Shown: positions 45,766-53,322 of the stretch, in pieces | Numbering within the stretch: position 1 is the stretch's first letter | Layout of the letters: each line of letters opens with the position of its first letter | Source: Lysinibacillus macroides | Lineage (GTDB): Bacteria; Bacillota; Bacilli; Bacillales_A; Planococcaceae | Assembly (NCBI RefSeq): GCF_001281525.1 | Contig: NZ_LGCI01000006.1 | Location: 267,971-331,970 of the forward strand | DNA: 64,000 nucleotides | Direction: 5' to 3' | The notes under the pieces: generated by a model | Database searches by the model: none | The model's input: only the letters and a program-made list of their open reading frames with translations | Told to the model about the DNA's origin: nothing | Position numbers and translations under genes: made by a program

Positions 45766-46890
45766 ATGTCTGAAGTAAGTCAAGAAATTAAAGAGTTTAT
45801 GAAAAGTTCAATTGTAACCGATTACACAAAGGATATTCAACAATACAACTTAGGACCACTGTGGGAAGCTATTCCTGAGATCATGAACAAAACACCAAAA
45901 CCACAAGCGGAAGCCTATCTTTGGAGCGATGAATTAATTAAAAAGAAAATGGCTGAAGCTGCTGAAATTTTCACACCTGAACGTGGTGGTGAACGTCGTG
46001 CAATTTATTTCCAAAATCCTGGCTTAACGTACCGTCAACCATGGGGCTGGGCTTCAACAACTCAAACAATTTATGCAGCAGTTCAAATGCTATTACCAGG
46101 TGAAAAAGCACCTTCTCACCGTCACTCCCAAAATGCGTTACGCTTTATCTCGGAAGGTTCAGGTGCCTATACAATCGTTCAAGGTCAACGTATTTTCATG
46201 GAAGAAGGCGACTTCTTAATCACACCTAAAAACTTATGGCATGGTCATGAGCATTTAGGCACTGAGCCAATGATTTGGATGGATGCACTGGATATCCCAA
46301 CTGTTTATTCAATTGGTGGTACATTCTTTGAACCATATGAAGACGGTTTACAACAACCAAATATTCCAGACAATTTCACAGAAAAACGTTATCGTGGTGG
46401 AATGGTTCGTCCATTGGGCGATGATAAGTATACAGTTGCTCCTCTTGCGAACTACAAATGGAACCGTACGATTGAAGGTATTAATGGTTTGATGGAATTT
46501 GATCCAGATCCACACCATGCATTTACGGTAGAATATATTAATCCATCAACAGGTAAATCTGCAAACCCAACTTTAGGAACTCGTATGCAACATTTACCAA
46601 GGGGCTTCCATACAAAAGCGCTTCGCCATACACACTCAACTGTTTATCAAGTGCACCGGGGTTCTGGTCACTCAGTAATTAATGGCATACACTTTGACTG
46701 GAAAAAAGGCGATTACTTCGTTATTCCAAACTGGGCTTGGTATGAACATGTTGCAAGCGAAGACTCTTACCTATTCTCAGTAAATGACCTTCCGATTATG
46801 GACCGTTTCGATTTAGAACAAGAGCAATTCCTTGAAGAAAATAATGGTCACCAAAAGGTTACAGGTGAATTTAAAGCAGCATTCCGTTAA
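45766..46890 (+). CDS. Gentisate 1,2-dioxygenase (bicupin)
   Basis: The 374-residue enzyme has two cupin modules. The N-terminal one (~90-170) keeps the iron-binding His pattern in PSHRHSQNALRF and WHGHEH; the C-terminal one has TKALRHTHSTVYQVHRGSG. It opens the ring of gentisate between C1 and C2 with oxygen to give maleylpyruvate. AAAAGGAG precedes the ATG. It is second in the unit with the FAH enzyme and is followed by a terminator. Confidence 0.92.
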   Translation: MSEVSQEIKEFMKSSIVTDYTKDIQQYNLGPLWEAIPEIMNKTPKPQAEAYLWSDELIKKKMAEAAEIFTPERGGERRAIYFQNPGLTYRQPWGWASTTQTIYAAVQMLLPGEKAPSHRHSQNALRFISEGSGAYTIVQGQRIFMEEGDFLITPKNLWHGHEHLGTEPMIWMDALDIPTVYSIGGTFFEPYEDGLQQPNIPDNFTEKRYRGGMVRPLGDDKYTVAPLANYKWNRTIEGINGLMEFDPDPHHAFTVEYINPSTGKSANPTLGTRMQHLPRGFHTKALRHTHSTVYQVHRGSGHSVINGIHFDWKKGDYFVIPNWAWYEHVASEDSYLFSVNDLPIMDRFDLEQEQFLEENNGHQKVTGEFKAAFR

Positions 46891-46913
46891 TTATTAATCG
46901 TTGCCATTTAAAT

Positions 46914-46961
46914 AGGAGTAGAACTTAAAGACTACAAACTCTGATTGTTCTACTCCTTTTT
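46914..46961 (+). terminator. Terminator after gentisate dioxygenase
   Basis: AGGAGTAGAAC (46914-46924) pairs perfectly with GTTCTACTCCT (46947-46957), followed by TTTT. Confidence 0.88.
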
Positions 46962-47051
46962 AGAGTGATTTTATAAAACTTCAAAGTGCTATTAACTTTT
47001 TTATAGTATAATAACGTTATTTTGAATTTTATTTTTTTCTAAAAATATTAA

Positions 47052-47080
47052 TTGACGATAATGTGACATTTTTATATTAT
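47052..47080 (+). promoter_or_regulatory. Promoter of the TRAP transporter operon
   Basis: TTGACG (47052-47057), 17 bases and TATTAT (47075-47080). Confidence 0.7.
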
Positions 47081-47084
47081 AGGT

Positions 47085-47100
47085 GTAAACAGTTTACTAT
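47085..47100. promoter_or_regulatory. Operator-like palindrome at the TRAP start site
   Basis: GTAAAC-A-GTTTAC (47085-47097) spans the expected start point; its right side, read backwards, gives ATAGTAAAC, like the motif at the other island promoters. Confidence 0.55.
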
Positions 47101-47346
47101 TTTAAGAATTTTTCAGAGAATTTATAAAAGATAATCTTTTATTTTCAATTATTTTGACGTAAAAAGCAGAAATTTGCTTTAGACATCGAAATCTGAAAAT
47201 AAGGAATTATTCGATATTAGCTAGTTCAATATTATTCTAATATTTCATTCAGTATAAAGACTATAGGGTATCAGTTGAATACATCATATTTTATCAATTC
47301 TTTGGACCTAAATAGTCTCTATATAAAAAAGGTTAGAGGGGGACTT

Positions 47347-48375
47347 ATGATGAAACTTAAGAAGTTTATGTTTATGGTAATTATGGCAGCGCTTGCAGTA
47401 GTACTTGCTGCTTGTGGTGGCGACAAAGAGAATTCAACTGAAACTGGAAATAAAGGTGCTGGAGAATCTCGAACGTTTAAAATTTCACATGTTGTACAAG
47501 AATCTCACGTTTGGAATGCGACTGCGGTAAAATTCGGTGAAGAATTAGAAAAACTTTCAAATGGGCGTATGAAGGTTCAAATCTTCCCTGCTTCTCAATT
47601 AGGTACGGAAGCAGATATGGTACAACAAATGGAAACTGGTGCAGTTGAATTTGCTTTCCTTACAAATGCTTATATGAGTACTCGTGAAGATTCTTTAAAC
47701 TCTTGGTTCATGCCTTACCTATTCAACAACTTAGATGAAGCTGTGGCAATGCGTGAATCTGAGGAAGCAAAAGAAATGTTAGCATCTTTAAGCTCTCAAG
47801 GTTTACTAGGTCTTGACTTTATGTTTGCAGGTAACCGTCACGTTCTTATGAAAGATGGTTTTGCTGAAACACCTGAAGATTTAAAAGGTAAAAAAATCCG
47901 TATTATCGGTAGCCCAGCAATGCAATCTTACTGGGAAAAAGTTGGCGCTGGCCCAACAGCTATGCCATTACCAGAAGTTTATACTTCTTTACAAACAGGT
48001 GTAATCGATGGTATTGATATTGACTTAGATGCTTTAGTAACTGAAAAATATTATGAAAATGCAAAATATTTAACTTTAACAAACCAAATGACATTCCCTA
48101 CTGTAATTGTTATGAGTCAATCTGTTTATGATCAATTACCAACTGAAGATCAAGAAATTGTCAAGCAAGCCATGAAAACGGCTGTTGATTGGGGCGTACA
48201 AGAAGCTGTTGCACGTGAAAAGGCAAACTTAGAAACTCTAAAATCTGCAGGTGTTGAAGTGTTAGAAGAAATCGATACTACTCCTTTCCAAGCAGTTTCT
48301 AATGAAGTGAAAAAGGAATTTTCGGACAAGTCTGAAATCGTAAAATCATTTATCGAAACAGTTGAAAGTAAGTAA
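47347..48375 (+). CDS. dctP: TRAP transporter solute-binding lipoprotein DctP
   Basis: The 342-residue protein has a lipoprotein signal peptide with lipobox LAAC and a DctP fold: FKISHVVQESHVWN, QIFPASQLGTEADMVQQMETG, GKKIRI and SLQTGVIDGIDIDLDAL, where the organic-acid carboxylate is usually held. I take the ATG at 47347, preceded by GAGGGGG; the longer form starts too early. Position after the gentisate genes suggests it binds 3-hydroxybenzoate, gentisate or a similar aromatic acid; this is inferred. Confidence 0.92.
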   Translation: MMKLKKFMFMVIMAALAVVLAACGGDKENSTETGNKGAGESRTFKISHVVQESHVWNATAVKFGEELEKLSNGRMKVQIFPASQLGTEADMVQQMETGAVEFAFLTNAYMSTREDSLNSWFMPYLFNNLDEAVAMRESEEAKEMLASLSSQGLLGLDFMFAGNRHVLMKDGFAETPEDLKGKKIRIIGSPAMQSYWEKVGAGPTAMPLPEVYTSLQTGVIDGIDIDLDALVTEKYYENAKYLTLTNQMTFPTVIVMSQSVYDQLPTEDQEIVKQAMKTAVDWGVQEAVAREKANLETLKSAGVEVLEEIDTTPFQAVSNEVKKEFSDKSEIVKSFIETVESK

Positions 48376-48378
48376 TTA

Positions 48379-48423
48379 ATTGATCTTCATTTAGCAAATA
48401 ATTTTTGCTAAATGAAGATCAAT
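48379..48423 (+). other. Perfect 20-base hairpin between dctP and dctQ
   Basis: Arms 48379-48398 and 48404-48423 are exactly complementary with a 5-base loop. No T-run follows, so it looks like an mRNA-stabilising or processing hairpin that leaves the binding protein in excess, rather than a terminator. Confidence 0.75.
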
Positions 48424-48425
48424 CC

Positions 48426-48499
48426 CTAGATGAAGGTCATCACATCCATGTGACAACGGCTACCTGACCTGCCTCGTGCAGCCCGAGTCCGAAATCTAG
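48426..48499 (+). other. GC-rich candidate structured RNA element in the TRAP operon
   Basis: CTAGAT (48426-48431) can pair with ATCTAG (48494-48499) and close a junction with two inner hairpins: TCACAT/ATGTGA (48440-48453) and CTGC/GCAG inside a GGC...GCC helix. The base composition is clearly richer in G+C than its surroundings. No coding frame is evident. I do not know the family. Confidence 0.4.
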
Positions 48500-48632
48500 A
48501 TGCCATTATGCCAAGGTATAATTGATCAATCATGTAAAATAGGCTTTTCTAACTTATTTATTACAAGCTAGGAAGTCCTATTTCTACCTTTAGAAGATAT
48601 TTCTAAAACTTTGAATGATAGAAGGTGTTAAC

Positions 48633-49130
48633 TTGAAAATTATTAATAAGCTGAGCGACATTATATTCAGCATAGAGAAACTTATAGCCATCATTCTCGC
48701 TTCAGTATTGCTTATTTCATTAGCTAGTGGCGTATTATTCCGTACGTTAAAGTCTCCTCTGTTTTGGTCAGATGAGTTAGCAATCTTTTGTTTAATTTGG
48801 ATGACGTTTATTGGCGGTAGTATGGGGCTTAAAAAAAATGCTTCTCCTTCAATAACAATTGTAACTGACTTGTTATCCCAAAATGCGAAAAAAGTTGTGC
48901 TTTTTGTAGGTAATTTAATTTTACTAGTATTTATTGGCTACCTTTTATTCTTAGCTTATCAATGGATTTCAATGCCAAATATTAAGGTACAAACATCAAC
49001 AGCTATGAATATACCGAAACTTTATTTTTACTTATGTATTCCTGTTAGTTTTGTATTTATGGTAATTCATGTTTTTAACAATCTTTTTCTTTCATTCAAA
49101 ACAATTGACGAGGCGGGTGACCTAAATTGA
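48633..49130 (+). CDS. dctQ: TRAP transporter small permease DctQ
   Basis: The 165-residue protein has four hydrophobic helices in DctQ arrangement. I take the TTG at 48633, with AGAAGGTG six bases upstream; the ATG 18 bases earlier has no ribosome site. It overlaps dctM by 4 bases. With DctM it forms the membrane part of a sodium-driven TRAP importer. Confidence 0.9.
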   Translation: MKIINKLSDIIFSIEKLIAIILASVLLISLASGVLFRTLKSPLFWSDELAIFCLIWMTFIGGSMGLKKNASPSITIVTDLLSQNAKKVVLFVGNLILLVFIGYLLFLAYQWISMPNIKVQTSTAMNIPKLYFYLCIPVSFVFMVIHVFNNLFLSFKTIDEAGDLN

Positions 49131-50395
49131 CAATTGCTCTAATTTCCTTTGCTATTTTACTACTTTTAGGTATACCAATCGCCTATGTTTTAGGGATGAC
49201 AACAATTATTTACATTTTTGCTACAGATAATTTAGGGTTAGTTCTAACTGTTCCACAACGTTTATATTCGGGAATGGAAAACTACGGACTACTTGCAATT
49301 CCTCTATTCATGCTTGCTGGAGAATTAATGAACTCTGGTGGTATTACAAAGCGACTCGTAAACGTGGCTAAAACGTTCTTTGGTCATTACCGCGGCGGTT
49401 TAGCCTATGTAAATGTTATTGCTAATACGATGTTAGCAGCTATTATTGGTTCAGCAACTGCCCAAATCGCAATGATGAGCCGAACAATGGTTCCTGAAAT
49501 GGAGAAAGCAGGTTACTCAAAGCCTTTTAGTACTGCTACAACAGCTGCTGCCGGTCTTTTAGGTCCAATTATTCCACCAAGTATGATGTTTATCATTTAT
49601 GGTGTTGGTTCAGGAGCTTCCATTGGGGATATGTTCATGGCTGGTGTAATTCCTGGTTTATTACTGAGTTCCTCATTTATTTGTATCATTGCAGTTATCG
49701 GTATGAAAACCCAATGGCCCGTACAAAAAAAAGCTCCATTTAAAGAAATGATTAGTTCTCTTATCAAAGTTCTACCTGCCCTATCAGTTCCTATTATTAT
49801 TATTGCTGGTATTTTATCGGGTGTATTTACTGCAACAGAAGCTGCTGCCATTGCCTGTGTTGTTGCAATAATTGTTGGTGCTCTTATATATCGCGAATTA
49901 AAAATTTCCTCCATTCCAGGTGTTCTCGTGCAAACAGTAATTACAACAGCAGTTATTACTATTCTTATTGCAATGGCTAACATTTTTGGATGGATGTTAT
50001 CTTTCGAGCAAGTGCCACAGCAAATTGCTGCATGGATGGTAAGCTTATCTGATAGTCCAATTGTATTCTTATTATTGGTGAATATTTTCTTACTGTTAGT
50101 TGGCATGTTTATGGATGGAATCGCAGCGTTAATTATTTTAGTACCAATTTTTATGCCATTATTACCTATGTATAATGTTGATCCAATTCATTTTGGTATT
50201 ATTATTTGTATTAACTTAACAATTGGACTTTTAACACCTCCTGTAGGTTCAGGATTATTTATTGCTTCATCTATCACAAAAGTATCAATTGGTGAACTAG
50301 TAAAATCTTTATGGCCATTCCTAACAATCGCGCTGATTGTACTACTTCTATTAACATATATACCAGCACTATCTTTATGGTTACCTGGTTTATAA
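49127..50395 (+). CDS. dctM: TRAP transporter large permease DctM
   Basis: The 422-residue protein has twelve or so helices and the DctM signatures GRYRG-like GHYRGGLAYVNV and LLGPIIPPSMMFIIYG. The start is a TTG overlapping the dctQ stop as TTGA, with GGCGGGTGA upstream, so the two are coupled. It is the translocating subunit. The operon ends at a terminator near 50435. Confidence 0.94.
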   Translation: MTIALISFAILLLLGIPIAYVLGMTTIIYIFATDNLGLVLTVPQRLYSGMENYGLLAIPLFMLAGELMNSGGITKRLVNVAKTFFGHYRGGLAYVNVIANTMLAAIIGSATAQIAMMSRTMVPEMEKAGYSKPFSTATTAAAGLLGPIIPPSMMFIIYGVGSGASIGDMFMAGVIPGLLLSSSFICIIAVIGMKTQWPVQKKAPFKEMISSLIKVLPALSVPIIIIAGILSGVFTATEAAAIACVVAIIVGALIYRELKISSIPGVLVQTVITTAVITILIAMANIFGWMLSFEQVPQQIAAWMVSLSDSPIVFLLLVNIFLLLVGMFMDGIAALIILVPIFMPLLPMYNVDPIHFGIIICINLTIGLLTPPVGSGLFIASSITKVSIGELVKSLWPFLTIALIVLLLLTYIPALSLWLPGL

Positions 50396-50434
50396 TACAA
50401 ATATAGAAGGATGTCCTTATGTTGATATTGGTTC

Positions 50435-50473
50435 AAGATAACTTCTAATAAAGAAGTTATCTTGGGCTTTTTA
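50435..50473 (+). terminator. Terminator of the TRAP operon
   Basis: AAGATAACTTCT (50435-50446) pairs perfectly with AGAAGTTATCTT (50452-50463), followed by GGGCTTTTT. Confidence 0.88.
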
Positions 50474-50810
50474 GATTTTACTTTAAGATACCCCTTAAAT
50501 TACGTCTAATTCTTTACCAAGCTTTTCATAAATATGAAGGATATCATCTAGTGTTACCAGCAAGAAATACTCCATTTTGCTAAGAACCAAATATATTCCT
50601 GTTATAGTAGGTACTTATTCCATGTCATGTTCCATTGTTGATATCGGTGTTTGTCAATATAGTTGTCGCATTTAGTTACTTTAGTAGTTTGAAAGATTGG
50701 ATGAATCCTCATGTTCAGTCAAGGCTACCGCGCTGCGCTTGCTGGCCTGGTGATGAAGGTTGAAAGAAAAAGCGTGCTTTCAATCTTCATCACCAGGGAA
50801 TTGGGGACTA
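50474..50810. other. Gap between TRAP operon and IS element, with a long hairpin
   Basis: No gene. At 50746-50766 and 50777-50797 lie 21-base arms complementary except one wobble (CCTGGTGATGAAG core). It stands just outside the transposase end and may belong to the insertion sequence or be the terminator of a lost gene. Confidence 0.55.
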
Positions 50811-51773
50811 TTACGGGTTTTTCACTGCTTCGGTTTGCCCCTTATCTCGCATTGGATTGAGCGTTACTTGTTCATTCGGTGCCCAATTTCTTGTACATCG
50901 TGCCCAACGCTCTGGGTGTTTCTCCTTCGCTGCCTCGTACACTTCTTTTCGCTTTTCTAATAGGGATATGTGTTCTCCCGTATGACACTGCACAGGTGTT
51001 ACAAAATTCAGCCCGCTATACAGGTGAATCTCATTGTACCAATGGACAAATTGCTGTGCCCATTGTCTTGCTTTTTCAAGTGTTTCAAAACCTTTATGCG
51101 GGAAATCGGGTCGATACTTGAGTGTCCGAAACATCGCCTCAGAGTAAGGGTTATCGTTACTCACATGTGGTCTTGAAAATGAACTTTGAATGCCCATTCT
51201 CTCTAGTAAACCTAGGAATGTCGTAGCTTTCATTAGACTCCCATTATCAGAATGTAACACAAGTGGTTTGCCCTGAATTTTTTCACTGATTACTGCTTTT
51301 TTCACGAGTGTTTCGGCGTGTTTGGCCTCTTCCGTTTCCCATACTTTCCAGCCGACTACCTTTCTACTAAACAAGTCGAGTATTAAATAAAGTCGATAAT
51401 ATAATCCTTTCACTGGTCCTCTGAGCCAAATGATATCCCATGTCCACACTTGATTGGACGCTGTTGCCAGATGACTTTCTGGGATGCTTCGCTCTGGCTT
51501 TTGACTACGTCCTCGGTAATGCTGCATCTTTTCTTCACGCAATATACGATAAAATGTCGATTCTGATGCAATATAGGTCCCTTGGTCCGCAAGTCTTGGC
51601 ACAATTTGTATAGATGGACAATCCGCATATTCCTCTTGCTTCACAATCGTTAGTATTTTCTCTTTTTCCTCTTGTGCCAACTTGTTTTTAGGTGTAGGAC
51701 GTTTCGTAAGTGGGCGCTGATTGGCTTCTTGAATGAGTTCTATAGCTAATGCGCGATTGGATGGACCAATCAT
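50811..51773 (-). CDS. IS3-like transposase OrfB
   Basis: The product of about 320 residues has an HTH_21-like lead part and an rve integrase core, with acids visible in WTWDIIWLRGP, LHSDNGSLM and DNPYSEAMFRTLK. I take the ATG at 51773, which overlaps the ancestral OrfA stop (ATGA), suggesting translational coupling rather than slippage. OrfB itself looks uninterrupted; the element is probably not active because OrfA is broken. Confidence 0.8.
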   Translation of the reverse strand: MIGPSNRALAIELIQEANQRPLTKRPTPKNKLAQEEKEKILTIVKQEEYADCPSIQIVPRLADQGTYIASESTFYRILREEKMQHYRGRSQKPERSIPESHLATASNQVWTWDIIWLRGPVKGLYYRLYLILDLFSRKVVGWKVWETEEAKHAETLVKKAVISEKIQGKPLVLHSDNGSLMKATTFLGLLERMGIQSSFSRPHVSNDNPYSEAMFRTLKYRPDFPHKGFETLEKARQWAQQFVHWYNEIHLYSGLNFVTPVQCHTGEHISLLEKRKEVYEAAKEKHPERWARCTRNWAPNEQVTLNPMRDKGQTEAVKNP

Positions 51774-52280
51774 TCGTCCTCGTCGTCCCCCCAAATCGCT
51801 TGGGCTTTTTTCTAAGCAGTAGTAATGCAGCAGCTTCCGCAAGTGCCTTTTCCTTCTTTTGTAGCTCTTTTTCCAATTGCTTGGCACGCTTTTGTTCTTC
51901 CTTCAACGCGCCATTCAACTGTTTAGCTTGATCGAATGCTTGACCATTTGCTTGAAGGCATACATTGCGCCAAGCTTCAATTTGTTCGCGATACAACTCT
52001 TTCTTACGGCAATACTCCGCCAACTCTAGCTCATTCATCGAGAACGTCTCCATCACGATTAAAAACTTATCTTGGCTATTCCATTTATCAGTGGTTTGAC
52101 CATTGCCTGGTGTTGCTACACCAGCTGCCGTGCTTCTTTACGCCACTTGTATAATGTCACTTCTGTAATGCCTTCTTCTTTCGCAATTTGTGCCACTGCT
52201 TCATTATTCGGTGGCATCATGTGTTTAACAATTGCTTCTTTTTGTTCTTGTGAATATCGCACTCTATTTCTTCCTGTCAT
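51770..52280 (-). pseudogene. IS3-like OrfA disrupted by indels
   Basis: From the ATG at 52280 the frame reads MTGRNRVRYSQEQKEAIVK and then LYKWRKEAR, after which one missing base near 52127 shifts it; the ancestral frame continues AAGVATPGNGQTTDKW, METFSMNELELAEYC and a coiled-coil end. A second single-base change near 51805 moves the last codons (QAIWGDDEDE) out of frame. Two frameshifts mean no complete OrfA is made. Confidence 0.75.
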
Positions 52281-52355
52281 TTCGATCGACCTCCGTGTTA
52301 TTTACTTAACTATAACACTAAAGTATCCTCCAATATCTATCCTAACAGAGGGGGA

Positions 52356-53228
52356 TTACGATCTTACTATTTTATAGGAACTATGAATTTCAATTGTATG
52401 ATGAATATAGTCCTTAAAATAACGCTTAAAAAAATTTAATACCTTTTTATCTTCGTTTCTCACATCAAAACAAGCATAAGGAATGGTGAGTTGAATTTGA
52501 TTTTTGATAACCTCACCCAGTAATGGTCTTAACATATAATGATTCCTTCTATCTTCTTTAATGAAGAGTGAAGTAATAAATAAATATTCATTATTAACAT
52601 TTCTACTTATTATCCACCCAATAATTTCATCTTTAAAATAAATCCAAAAGCTTGTTTGTGAACTCGTTTCACCAAATTGAAAGTTCTCTAAGGGTGATAA
52701 ATGCTTAGGGTACCAATCAGCATTGCGTAACGATTCTAGCTCCGCTTCCTGAATTTGATTCAGCTCTTTAATCGAGAAATCTTTTGGAAAAGTGTTCGTT
52801 TCAATCCATTTTTCTTGGCTCATGCCTTTAACATTAATAATAAAATGAGTCTTGTCTAAAACTGGTGGCGTCCACGATTGTTTTCTTAATGTAAATTTTA
52901 CATTCGGACTCGTTTCAGGAAAAATATTTGTATATAAAACTTTTGCACCTTTGGCCTTTAGTTCTTTTTCAGCAAACTTTAGTAGTTTTTCTTCAATGTT
53001 TTTATTTTGAAATTTTTCTCTAACATTGACCGAGTAAACAACGCCCATTTTGCCTAACTCTTTGTACTCCGCTACTATTACTCCGAGTACTTCATCGTTT
53101 TTATCAACTGAAACGCCTATTACAAACGAGTTATTGTTTATGTCTTTTAATAAAAAATCACCTTTAATATTTTTAAAATATAGTAATACTTCATTAACTT
53201 TTGTTTGCATTAATTTTTGAATTTGCAT
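52356..53228 (-). CDS. Tandem GNAT-family acetyltransferase
   Basis: The 290-residue protein seems to contain two GNAT modules (~1-125 and ~135-285). The first has the beta-strand GVIVAEYKEL and VNVREKFQNKNIEEKLLKFA; the second has FWIYFKDEIIGWIISRNV and RRNHYMLRPLLGEVI. Two-domain GNATs often acylate amines or act on metabolites. No signal peptide is present. AGAAGG lies before the ATG. It lies between the IS element and the large SLH gene; its target is unknown. Confidence 0.75.
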   Translation of the reverse strand: MQIQKLMQTKVNEVLLYFKNIKGDFLLKDINNNSFVIGVSVDKNDEVLGVIVAEYKELGKMGVVYSVNVREKFQNKNIEEKLLKFAEKELKAKGAKVLYTNIFPETSPNVKFTLRKQSWTPPVLDKTHFIINVKGMSQEKWIETNTFPKDFSIKELNQIQEAELESLRNADWYPKHLSPLENFQFGETSSQTSFWIYFKDEIIGWIISRNVNNEYLFITSLFIKEDRRNHYMLRPLLGEVIKNQIQLTIPYACFDVRNEDKKVLNFFKRYFKDYIHHTIEIHSSYKIVRS

Positions 53229-53275
53229 AATTTTTACCTTCTATATAAAATTAGTTTCAATTAAAAAGATAAAGA

Positions 53276-53303
53276 AATGGACCACTTAAAATAGTGATCC
53301 ATT
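53276..53303 (-). terminator. Terminator of the large SLH gene
   Basis: AATGGACCACT (53276-53286) pairs with AGTGATCCATT (53293-53303) apart from one mismatch; the minus strand then runs into T-rich DNA. Confidence 0.7.
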
Positions 53304-53322
53304 ATATCATCAATCAGTTGCA

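Larger units (their letters stand above)
46962..47346. other. TRAP operon upstream region
   Basis: About 385 bases without a gene. It holds the promoter at 47052-47080 and the GTAAAC-A-GTTTAC site; the leader that follows is about 260 bases long and AT-rich, and I see no riboswitch in it. Confidence 0.55.
50811..52350 (-). mobile_element. IS3-like insertion sequence with broken OrfA
   Basis: It contains a DDE transposase (OrfB) and a frame-shifted OrfA on the minus strand. Exact ends were not found: I could not match terminal inverted repeats or a target duplication, so the limits are approximate. Confidence 0.65.

Noticed and set aside
46962..47346. Possible riboswitch in the long TRAP leader
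   Set aside because: No conserved fold or terminator/antiterminator pair seen; the leader is AT-rich and the palindrome sits at the start site.
50396..50436. Plus-strand extension of the TRAP permease past its stop
   Set aside because: The stop and following terminator are clear.
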